The notes beneath the pieces were generated by a model, which did not search any database, was not told the origin of the DNA, and worked only from the letters and a program-made list of their open reading frames with translations. The position numbers and the translations under genes are program-made. Source: Hermatobates lingyangjiaoensis (taxonomy: Eukaryota; Arthropoda; Insecta; Hemiptera; Hermatobatidae). From it: a stretch of 64,000 bases of DNA. The stretch covers positions 10,834,001 to 10,898,000 of the forward strand of contig JAPFBL010000084.1 in NCBI GenBank assembly GCA_026182355.1, given 5' to 3'. Positions 22,975-33,855 of the stretch are shown piece after piece (within the stretch, counting starts at the first letter, position 1; each line of letters begins with the position of its first letter).

Positions 22975-23007
22975 TCTCCTGATGACGGTTCAACCGAAAA
23001 TTAGAGA
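22975..23007 (+). ncRNA. Hammerhead-like motif, family B
   Basis: Helix I TCTC (22975-22978) with GAGA (23004-23007). Core CTGATGA (22979-22985), unpaired C22986, helix II GGT/ACC with loop TCA, GAAA (22996-22999), two-base cap, U23002 and A23003 before helix I. Cleavage is predicted after 23003. It lies in a PLE 3' end (22917-23092) that finishes at another TA tract. Compared with 9607-9637, helix II changes from GGA/TCC to GGT/ACC on both sides. Confidence 0.65.
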
Positions 23008-23089
23008 CAGTAAGCGTGTTTGTTCCTTAGTTCTGTGTTTGTGATTCATCGTGAAACGTTTGTTGTCCTTTTGGATCGTTTTCCTGTTT

Positions 23090-23092
<3 letters not shown>

Positions 23093-23122
<30 letters not shown>
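23093..23122. repeat. (TA)n microsatellite
   Basis: TA tract closing the PLE 3' end; another lies at about 23223-23248. Confidence 0.9.
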
Positions 23123-23130
<8 letters not shown>

Positions 23131-23249
23131 TATAAATATAAGCCAGTGGGCTACTCTGGCTCCATGCACTTAGTTTATTACCAGTGTTTATATTACACAA
23201 ATATTAAATTAAAAAAAAAAAATTATATATATATATATATATATATATG

Positions 23250-24501
23250 ATTTGAAAATATTATAGTAAGTGTTTTGTCCCATTGTGTATTCGTTTCCTT
23301 TTTTAAAGTTACATCTATTTGTATCATTAGTTTTAATTGTTTAGTATATATATACACTTAAACTGTGATACATAGACAGTAGGTAAACCGAAAGACAGTA
23401 GGTAAAATAGAGTAATTATTTGGTACACTTAAACAAAAAAAAAATGAGTAAAAAAAAGGTGAAGAAAAAGTACATATATAACCAAAAAACAAGAAATATT
23501 GTAATGAAACTATACAAAAAATAATAGCTCTTTGGATTTATGTTAGGTGTAGAACTGGCTGCAAGGAACCAAATATGGACCTCTTCAGAAACTTTCAGTC
23601 ATCGTAGACTATGTTCAAAATATCGACTACAGTTAAGTTTTAACTTGCAGTTTATAATAATAAATTTAACCTTTATGTTGTTTATTAAGACTGTACCCTA
23701 AGATTTCCACATGGATGGCTGAATACTTTGCACAAAGTAACAGTTCTTGCTAACAATAGTTCCGGTAGATCTTAACACTTGTAATACAAGTATTTCATAA
23801 TTTTAAATCTATACTTATGAAAGCCACATGCGTTTCTACTGGTGATGATGACCTATCACTAATGAGATCTGGACACCTCAAATCATGAAAGTCCATCGAA
23901 AGTTATTAATTAAATCGTTTTTTTTTATGATTACATAACTTAGAATAAAACAACACGATGGAAGTTGATAGGTAAATAACAAATAGTAATTATTAAAGAA
24001 TTCTGTTTAAACAAAAAGACCAAATGTGTCTGAAGTGTTGACTTTAAGGTTTGAACTGAGTAAAACAACTCAGAGCTGTAAGAAAGTAGGCAAACTGTTA
24101 CGTGAAAATAAAAACATTTTAATAGTCACAGAATACGAACTAAAGAGCAATAACGATCACACGTTTATTCAAATAATTAAACCACCATATTAAAACAATA
24201 AAGCTAGGAAATATTGAGACTGCTTAACTCATTTAACTGTAAAGGTCAAAATTAATTTAAAAGATTTATCAGCACACTTGCTTTTACACATGTACTCTAA
24301 ATTTACAAGTTTGGTTATAACTCTAGTTTTAAGCTGAAGATAAACTGGATATGTGTCCAAAAGGGCAGATAATGCAGTTGAAGCGTTGTAAATGAAAAGG
24401 GTCTAAGTACCAATTTATTTTTGAGTTAATTGTTTCAATAGGATCTTCTTCTTCTTATTATTATTCTTCTTCTTCTTCTACTACTACTACTACTACTTCT
24501 A
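23250..24501. other. AT-rich DNA; decayed TTAC relic and triplet repeats
   Basis: No gene. At 23860-23915 'ggacacctcaaatcatgaaag' loosely matches an inverted TTAC-element 5' end. At 24447-24500 a run of TTC, TTA and CTA triplets abuts the mariner at 24502. Confidence 0.45.
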
Positions 24502-25384
24502 CGAGAGCGGTTTGATCTGTCCGTGACTCTTTGAATAAAAATTTTTTCGGCAAAGAAACATTTTATTTTTTTACATAGTCACCTTTTCGCTCGATACATT
24601 TAGTCCAGCGTTTTTCTAATTTTTTTATCCCCTCAAAATAATATGTTTTCTCAAAGCTCTCAAAATACGCGTTTGTTTCGGTAATGACTTGTTCATTCGA
24701 CTCAAATCTCTTACCGCCCAGCCATTTCTTTAGATTTGAATAATATTCACCGGTGATCGTTTTACCTTTCTCCAGGTAATCAATGTGAATGACACCACCT
24801 GCATCCCAAAAAACTGTGGCCATGACCTTGTTGACTGACAGACTCTGTTTGGCTTTTTTTGGTCCACGTTCGCCCACAACAACCCACTGTTTCGATTGTT
24901 CCTTGGTCTCTGTCGTGTTGTGATGGATCCATGTTTAGTCCACAGTAGAAAAACGGCGCAAAAATTCGTCCGGATTTCGGCTGAACATCGCTAAACACTC
25001 TTTTGAAGTGGTCACACGATTGCGCTTATGGTCAAGTGTGAGCAATCGTGGCACCCATCTCGCGGAGTGTTTTTTCATGTCCAAATATTCGTGTAAAATA
25101 TGATGTACCCGTTCAGTTGAGATACCTAATCAAAAAGTAATTAAAGTAATTTAAGTTAGTTAAAGCAATGCTTTATCAGCACACGAAATTCACTTTTTTC
25201 CATTTTTTGTAAAAATTCACGTGGTTGTCTGCTTTGAATGACTATCAAACACCGATTGCACGTGGTAGTTGGCTCATAATTAGATAGTTGTCCACTAATA
25301 GATTACAGATGACGGCAGCACTGTTGCGTTTGGGGTAACTGCGCGGGAAATTCAAAAAATCACTGACTTATCAATCCGCCCTCG
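24502..25384 (-). mobile_element. Defective mariner element, copy 1 (883 bp)
   Basis: Terminal inverted repeats: cgagagcgg at 24502 and ccgccctcg ending 25384. A TA lies directly left (24500-24501); on the right the flank is TTA, one base off a clean TA duplication. Contains a mariner transposase relic on the minus strand. Much shorter than a full mariner of about 1.3 kb because of at least two internal deletions. Confidence 0.9.
24563..25203 (-). pseudogene. Mariner transposase relic, copy 1
   Basis: Begins MEKSEF (ATG at 25201-25203). The middle of the N-terminal helix-turn-helix region is replaced by an AT-rich join, then 'GISTERVHHILHEYLDM' and 'SARWVPRLLTLDHKRNR' follow. The first catalytic Asp segment 'FWDAGGVIHIDYLEKG' is present. 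Directly after 'TGEYYS' the frame jumps to 'NLKKWLGGKRF', so the segments with the second and third catalytic Asp are deleted. The C terminus ends 'CIERKGDYVKK'. No cut-and-paste activity is possible from this copy. Confidence 0.9.
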
Positions 25385-27194
25385 TTACCATGGTATAGTA
25401 CTACTAAGTACCACCAGTAACAATCAAAAGGGTCTATGTAAATGAGTAACCATTTTTACTATTTTATACAAAAATTGCCAAGATTATGCTAGACAGTATA
25501 AGAGAGTTGTCTTTTATACACTTAATTGAATAGATCATCATAGTCAGAAGGATTTTTTTCTTTTCTTCCTTTAGATTATCAGATGTTGGTCTAAACGTTG
25601 TTTTCATTGCGATGCATAATATAATAAAGATGTAATCGATTTTAAATTCAAAATATCCAGTCTTCAAAAGTTTGCTTGCATCATGATAACGAGTTACGGG
25701 TTGCTGAGAAGTACATTGAAACAAATTAACGCAAGAATGCCATAGTTAGAGTTAACTATCAACTGAATTTAATTACAACTTACAAGAAACAACATAACAG
25801 CTAATGGAATGCTGCATTGTAAATATTACTGAAACAATAAGAGAGAATAATTAAGAGGAATAACAAGTAATAATGACATCTGTAGGGTTGACTTGTAAGT
25901 GGTCGACAAAGGAGGCAGTGAAGTGGGAGAGAGTAGAAGAGAAAGGGAATGAGGATGAGGGAGATAAGGACGAGTCTGAAGGTAATTCCAACTATCCTCG
26001 GGATGCAAGGGTGGGGGTAATAGGCAAGCAATTGTCATGACCCACCGCCAAATAACTATCATTCCCTATAAGCAGATTGTCTCTCCCTCCCATAAAGAAA
26101 GAAGGAAAAAACAAAAGACAGAGCCAATGATTGAAGTTAGTTTGACCTGTGTGCCGACTCCTGCCGATAATTCTGTTACGATCAGATCTTCTTCTTAGCA
26201 GATGATGGGAATCAAACTCATTTGCATTTAAAAGAGAAAAGCAGATGTTTCAAACTCATTCCTTAGCTAATCACATCAATAAAAATACCATTCCTCCTTA
26301 ACACCCTACTGGACTTAAAGCTTTAACCATTTACAATTCGCAAGTAGTGAGACTGATTTTGATCAATTTACACCTGTGTTTAGGAGTTTAGTGGAGTGTA
26401 TTTGTTCATCCTAAAGAAAAGTGTTTTTGAATATCTCAGAAGACATAAAGAAAGAATAAAAATAGGAAAATTAACTGTAAATAAATATAAACAGTAATTA
26501 TCTTTACATGAGGGAGCACTACTAAACCAGTATTGTGCAAAACTAACACTGAAGTGATTCAATTTAACAAAAAGAACTTGTATATGGAGATGGACTGAAT
26601 CAGTATCAAGTTTTCGACAAATAAATGAACTTTTATAATATTAAGTACTCTCATTTCTTAGACACCCGTTGTTCAGTTTCTTTTGTTGTTCCCAGGTTCC
26701 TTGATTAATTAAAACATTTAGAAAACGATTGTTCATTTGGTCTAGTGATTTTAACAGCACACTATTTCATTGAGACATTTAAACTAATTTATACTGATAA
26801 TAACAATGTGGAGGGGTCATTGAGGATAAAAGTATGCGGAAGTAGCATTGGAGTAAGAACAGAAAAATTTTGTTAAACGAAAATACAATTATTTATACAA
26901 GCGGTACAATGTCAAAGCAGCCTGAGTTATCTTTCCTTCTGACTTTATATTCGCATCATACTAAGCTACCCTCTATACAGCAGAATGGACACAAAACTTT
27001 GCTCAAGAACGGTGAGCGACTAAATTACTTAGCCTTGTAATAACGTCCCTAATTAATAACAAAAACCTTCTTAAATTTCGTTTTTTCATGAAGGTGAAAT
27101 ATATTTATTTGTAAAATATCTGCAACCCTAAGTACAGGTTAGGTCGCAGTGGCGGTCACATGAGAGGACACACATGGGTAAAAATTTTGCGATA
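25385..27194. other. Unique DNA between the two mariners
   Basis: No gene recognised. The purine-rich plus strand at 25860-26010 gives long frames on the minus strand that reflect composition only. Confidence 0.5.
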
Positions 27195-28271
27195 CGGGGC
27201 GGATTGATAAGTCAGTGATTTTTTGAATTTCCCGCGCAGTTACCCCAAACGCAACAGTGCTGCCGTCATCTGTAATCTATTAGTGGACAACTATCTAATT
27301 ATGAGCCAACTACCACGTGCAATCGGTGTTTGATAGTCATTCAAAGTAGACAAACACGTGAATTTTTACAAAAAATGGAAAAAAGTGAATTTCGTGTGCT
27401 GATAAAGCATTGATTTAACTAACTTAAATTACTTTAATTACTTTTTGATTAGGTATCTCAACTGAACGGGTACATCATATTTTACACGAATATTTGGACA
27501 TGAAAAAACTCTCCGCGAGATGGGTGCCACGATTGCTCACACTTGACCATAAGCGCAATCGTGTGACCACTTCAAAAGAGTGTTTAGCGATGTTCAGCCG
27601 TAATCCGGACGAATTTTTGCGCCGTTTTTCTACTGTGGACTAAACATGGATCCATCACAACACGACAGAGACCAAGGAACAAACAATCAAAACGTTTGGC
27701 GAACGTGGACCAAAAAAAGCCAAACATAGTCTGTCAGTCAACAAGGTCATGGCCACAGTTTTTTGGGATGCAGGTGGTGTCATTCACATTGATTACCTGG
27801 AGAAAGGTAAAACGATCACCGGCGAATATTATTTAAATTTTTTGAACAGATTCGACGTTGATTTGAAGCAAAAACCGCCGCATTTGGCAAAGAAGATAGT
27901 GCTGTTCCATCAAGTCAATGCACGTGTGTACACTTGTCTAGTCACGATGGCCAAAATCCACGAATTGGGATAGGAACTGCTACCCCATCCAGCATATTCT
28001 CCTCATTTATCCCCCTGCGACTATTTTCTGTTTCCAAACCTAAAGAAATGGCTGGGCGGTAAGAGATTTGAGTCGAATGAACAAGTCATTACCGAAACAA
28101 ACGCGTATTTTGAGAGCTTTGAGAAAACATATTATTTTGAGGGAATAAAAAAATTAGAAAAACGCTGGACTAAATGTATCGAGCGAAAAGGTGACTATGT
28201 AAAAAAATAAAATGTTTCTTTGCCGAAAAAATTTTTATTCAAAAAGTCACGGACAGATCAAACCGCCCTCG
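27195..28271 (+). mobile_element. Defective mariner element, copy 2 (1077 bp)
   Basis: Flanked by TA on both sides (27193-27194 and 28272-28273), the usual mariner target duplication. Ends are cggggcgg at the left and ccgccctcg at the right. Opposite in orientation to copy 1, 1.8 kb away. Copies 1 and 2 share the same AT-rich replacement in the N-terminal region, so they come from one already deleted parent. Confidence 0.92.
27375..28210 (+). pseudogene. Mariner transposase relic, copy 2
   Basis: Same N-terminal deletion as copy 1. Retains 'FLRRFSTVD', then a stop in place of the residue before 'TWIHHNTTETKEQ', where the family has the first catalytic Asp context. Next come 'FWDAGGVIHIDYLEKG' and a block missing from copy 1 with 'LFHQVNARVYTCLV', where the second catalytic Asp is changed to Val. 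Then 'YSPHLSPCDYFLF', where the third catalytic Asp is changed to His. It ends 'CIERKGDYVKK' and TAA at 28208-28210. Two catalytic losses plus stops make it inactive. Confidence 0.9.
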
Positions 28272-28315
28272 TACTGTACAACGAAGATTCTACATTGGGA
28301 GTCCTACATTTTGCC

Positions 28316-28497
28316 TTAGTGTATTGAGAGTAGGGATGTTTAACGAGTACTTGACGTCGTACAGGTTCGGGACCGACGGCTTAACATCCTCTCCTAGGGA
28401 CGACGTGCTCACATTTTTCACTTCCCGCATTATGGGTATTGAACCCCGAAGTAGTCCAGAGGCGAGCACGTCGCCACTGTGCTACTCTGGACGCATC
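28316..28497 (-). mobile_element. tRNA-derived SINE
   Basis: Minus strand from about 28497: an A-box-like TAGCACAGTGG and, about 40 bases on, a B-box-like GGTTCAATACCC (28434-28445), the RNA polymerase III internal promoter of a tRNA. Downstream of the tRNA head is a body containing 'gatgttaagccgtcggtccc', a phrase order common in tRNA SINEs. It lies about 45 bp beyond the right end of mariner copy 2. No terminal duplication identified. Confidence 0.65.
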
Positions 28498-30839
28498 TTA
28501 AAGTATTAGAGACGATTTTACAATTCATGGAATGAACGGCATAAATGTTTTAAAAGAAATTAGATGAAGGAAGGATTGAGAAAAACCCAATAGAACGCAG
28601 CAGACACCATCAAAATTGGATTCAGAAAACTTCCGTGTGTAAATCCGTTTAAAAATAAAACACTTTTGCCATGATGACTATACTTTATAGAAACCAGCTA
28701 AACAAAAAAGCACTTCAATGTTAAGAAGCTGAATATCATCCTTAAAATGTATCGGCCCACAAAATATAACAGAGTATGATTATATATAAATCGATAATTA
28801 CATAAAAACTTACAACTATATACATCATACATAGTTACAATTATTTATTGAGTAGTGTTAATTTTTTTTTAAAAAAAATCCTACAAGCAAACCTTCCCGT
28901 AAACCATCTTTGACTTTTTATCCGAACTTACTAATTTTAGATACATTTTCTAAATAAAATTTTAAAATTCTGGAGTTAAAAGTTTTGCAAAAAAAAAAAC
29001 GAAATTCACAAAATATATTATATCACAAAAGGCTATAAAGACCTATTTTATTATTAGTTCTCATAATGCTCAGACAAATGGAGTGACTAGTTTGGTTTAC
29101 AAATCTTTCAGATTCAACTTTAAGTAAACATTTCTGCTATATTATGCAAGCCTCTCTTGTTATCAAAAAAATATAATTTTTTCTAGTTATTGCTTATATC
29201 AGTTTTATAATAAATGCAAAATTTGAGCCCTCTAGAATTCATAGTTCTGGAAAAAAAATTGGGTCTAAAATCACATAATGAGGGATGAAGTGTTTCCCAT
29301 TATGAAATATTGCCCAATACTATACATCGCATCTAGTATACGTTCTATATTTGTGTGTAATATACATTTGATTCATCAAACGGTAAAATCTAATGCGTGT
29401 CCACAAAACCTTTGGACATGCATTAGATGTGTCCGAAGATTTTGGATATATTTGGTTATACATATGATGTATATAGTTCTAACTTTTTATATGTCTCGTA
29501 TTGTATATTATATATAATCATGGTCTATGTTACATTTTTTGAACCGATACATTTAAAGGATGATGTACACCCACCCATTTACAGATGTAATAAAATCCTT
29601 CAAAAGGATTCATTGCACCTCAAACATGTAAATCTCTTAAAATAACGAAAACAATTTTTTCTGCGATTTATTACTCACAACAAAGTAAAAATGGTGAACT
29701 TCAACTATGGTGGTCTAAAGGTCAAAGAACCTCCCTTGAAACTTACACCTGAGTTAATGAACTTAAACAGTAATTAGAATCACATGGGGGTTATAGCTGG
29801 CTTTAAAAATTATCAACTTAAAAAACGCCCACTCAGAATGAAGAATGAGTGAATTTGGGACACAATCTAGAAAAAACACAATTGAAACTGTGCATCTTAG
29901 CTTTCCTGCGAGTAAAGCAAAACTTCACAGAATACAATAATTTTGACTCCAGAGTTTAAATGAAAACTATCTCTTCAATCTGACAGATTTCGTAGAATAT
30001 CCCAAGTCCGCTATTATCCAATTAGCAATACCTTATCCAATACCAATTTGACATAGGTTTTTTTGTAAGGTATAAGACACAACAAATGGATGAAGCTATA
30101 TCTATCCCCTTTAGGAATCAGTAGAACGAGCATACCTGTTCCCCCTCCCCCTTTAAAAACACAAAAAGAAAGTGATCTAGTTCTGCAAGTCCATCACATT
30201 CTGCAGCACTATAGTTGCCGTACCTAATTATGGCTATTATTTACGCCTTTAATTTTAATAGTTTTGTGGTGCTAATTCGTAGATATTTTTCACATAACTC
30301 AAGGTTTGTTCTCAAAACCGCATTACTACTTTCTCTCTGTGGCCTATGAAAGAATACAATTTCCACTTGGGTGTTTGTGTAGAGGGTGGACATTGCAGTA
30401 TCAGTAATTACCTCTAGGGTTGAATTCTTTATAGAATCGAGTATTCCTGTGTTTTTCTAACAGGGTTACATACTACATAAACTTGGCCACCATTATTAAT
30501 GAATAGTCCCCCACATATGATTTACAAGTATATTTCAAGAATGCCTGGTTGGTCCATCAGAAAGCAAATTATAATTTGTATGTATTAATGTATTTAAACT
30601 TGAAAATTAAATTTTATTTAATTGCTTTTCTTTGATTATTTTAGTTGATAGTTGTCAAGTTCACTACACTTTAGGGTTGCATACAGTTTAACATACATGA
30701 ACTTGTTAAATGCATCCGTCACCAGATGGTTAACAGTTAAAGTCAACGACAAGAGGCCAATAACATTATGGAGAAGAATACTCCAAAATCGTTTACATTA
30801 ATTGTAGTCATTTTGAGAAAAATGGTAATGAAAGTTTCA
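28498..30839. other. AT-rich DNA, nothing recognised
   Basis: Short frames only (29278-29517 and 29427-29645), without motifs. Poly-T and poly-A runs are frequent. Confidence 0.5.
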
Positions 30840-30844
30840 ATATA

Positions 30845-31000
30845 CTTAATAAAAAAAGAACATTTCGAACACGTAATGTTCTTCCTCAGGTTACATCAAT
30901 ATTGAAAAGTTGGAAGGCAACTGAGAGTCCGTCAACTCATTCAACTATTGATGTAGCCTGAGGAAGAACATCACGTTCGAAACAAGTTGTTTTTATTAAA
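30845..31000. repeat. Inverted pair of PLE-type ends, hammerhead-like family C
   Basis: Left copy on the minus strand: CTGAGGA (30883-30889), A, GAACATTACGTGTTC, GAAA (30863-30866). Right copy on the plus strand: CTGAGGA (30958-30964), A, GAAC/GTTC with loop ATCAC, GAAA (30979-30982). Outer phrases 'ggttacatcaat' and 'attgatgtagcc' pair. Helix I is not convincing, so these may be remnants, but the core order is the same as in families A and B. Confidence 0.55.
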
Positions 31001-31130
31001 CAGTAGTATGAAAGACTTTTAGCAGTATTTTCCCCAAAATGAGTAAATACTACATAACTGATTACACAATGTCTGAATCAATCATACACATACAATATAG
31101 TGTGAATAGTTTATTGCTAACTGGATTTGA
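31000..31130. repeat. Dispersed repeat, first copy
   Basis: 'attaaacagtagtat' through 'ccaaaatgagtaaatac', 'cacaatgtctgaatcaatca' recurs in direct orientation at 31850-31960 with few changes. The family C end flows straight into it, so it is likely the same PLE family's flank. A part recurs after the palindrome at 36.87 kb. Confidence 0.7.
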
Positions 31131-31844
31131 TTATGCTAATATCTTGAGTTAAAAAAATATTTACTTTTTTTTTAAAAAAAAAAATATTCTAACCAAATAC
31201 TGCATTTGCATTAAATATATTTTTCCATAATGAAGTGTATCCAGTTGTTTTCTATTGTTTAAAAAAAAAAACTATCAGGAATTATTCACTAGGAGTGCAA
31301 GTAAATAAATTATTTTTCATATAGACACAAAACAATAAAAGACTTATTCAATGAAGTCCAGCTGTGTGAATAAAGTTATTATTTCTAATCTTTGTAATTA
31401 TTGCTATTAATGAAATATTTTCTTGTAGTAATTTTGTTACTATTCAAATTATATGCTTAATATACAAAAAGAATTGTGAAAAATTATGATGAAATTCCTC
31501 CAATAAGAGGTATGTTATTACTTTTCAAAGAACACTAAAACTCAAATAAATTGCATGAGCCATATGAATAATGGATAAATAATATCTGTTACATTTATAC
31601 AACAGAGGAACGAATGCCTTAGAGGTATTTAATAAATAAATATACTACTAATGATTTAATTTAAAACTTTTACAATACTTTTGAGGATTAATATAAAGAA
31701 TATTTTAAACAAATAACATTTCCTTATTGTTCTATAATTCACTAAAAATATACTAAAGTATAAGTTATATTTATATCTAGCACCAAAATCAACTGTAAAT
31801 GATACAAAAAATACACTACAGTGTTTATAAATAAAATACCATAT
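31131..31844. other. AT-rich DNA, nothing recognised
   Basis: No coding motif or repeat partner seen. Confidence 0.5.
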
Positions 31845-31960
31845 CATATTAAACAGTAGTATAGGCAGACTTTTAGAAGTATTTTTCCCAAAATGAGTAA
31901 ATACCACATAACTGATTGCATAATGTCTGAATTAATCACAATATACAATGTAGTGTAAAA
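31845..31960. repeat. Dispersed repeat, second copy
   Basis: Direct copy of 31000-31130, lacking the hammerhead-like core. Confidence 0.7.
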
Positions 31961-33049
31961 ATAAGTCGAAAAGATACTGATTTATATGGGAGAGGAAAAG
32001 TAGAACTACAACACTGCAATAAATTTGGGACTAAAAGAAAAAATATATAAACTTCAGAAAAAATGCAAAATATTTATACAACACACAGTGAAACAATGCA
32101 GTAAAACTGAAATAGATACTAAGATAAGAATAAGTTATTGGGACAAATAAGTCAACAATGAATATTTAATTCAATTATATATGAAAAATATAAAATTAAT
32201 ATTTTAATAAATAAACCGAAATTAGTGTGGGTCAATACCTTTAATATTATTTATTTAAACTGACTTAATACTGTATTTATGAACTACATAGCTGGACAAC
32301 AATTCATTATACTTATGAATAGGTTTAAAGAAAAAAACATAACTTCTCCAAATCTAATCCGTTTGCTTCTGATGAATTGAGAATATTAACTTTATTTGAT
32401 GTTAGCACTTAAAAAGGAAAGGGGTTGCCAATATAATATTATCAGGTCTTCTCACTTGATTTTCAACCAAATTAAAATGTTCATACTCAATGAGAAATTT
32501 CTAGATGTTTTTATGAAATAATAAAAAGATTTTAGGTGAATAATTAACAATATAACTAGTTATTGAAAAATGAACTAGTGTTTCAAGAGCAATTTTGTCA
32601 TCTGGAACTAAAGCATAATTAAAATTAAGCTCTCATACTCAGCTTGTCAACAATATTTTGATAACTACTACAGCGATTACTAGAAATAATAGTAGAATAC
32701 AAATCTAGAGAATCAAGGCTATTAATAGTAACACAAAATGTGAGTGTTACTAGGATTTACAATGTGTAAAACCACACGTACTTTAAATCATACCTTAGCT
32801 CTCCACTAAATATAGAACATCTATTAACTAAATAACATTATAGCAACCGGCTTTTACTGAAAACTAAATAACCTAATTTTCTGATAAACATGTATACAAA
32901 AGCCACAGGTTATTCTAAAAACATATGTAAGTATTTTATTTATAAAACAGTTATAATAATATTACTCAGATTGATAGAGATTACAATCAAGTACCAGACA
33001 TAATATTCAATAATCATCATTTAAAATAAGGGACGAAAATCCTGTTTAC
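31961..33049. other. AT-rich DNA, nothing recognised
   Basis: No gene or repeat supported. Confidence 0.5.
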
Positions 33050-33138
33050 CTGTAAACTAAGCTAGACCTCCAGGACAACGTGGGAAACCATGTATAACCT
33101 TCTCAATCTCCAGTGTCGCCTCTAATATCTTTCTATCC
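33050..33138 (-). other. Possible 89-bp exon (weak)
   Basis: On the minus strand the segment is bounded by a good acceptor (ttttgtacag, AG at 33139-33140) and a good donor (ACAG then gtaaac, GT at 33048-33049). Its composition is richer in G and C than its surroundings. One frame runs 'DRKILEATLEIEKVIHGF' and on to 'PRCPGGLA' before a stop seven bases from the donor. It could be the last coding exon of a minus-strand gene, or a non-coding exon upstream of OLA1 on the same strand. No protein family recognised. Confidence 0.3.

Positions 33139-33855
<717 letters not shown>

Noticed and set aside
25801..26062. Overlapping minus frames of 76-78 codons
   Set aside because: They result from a purine-rich strand that has few stops; residues are low-complexity Leu, Pro and Ser.
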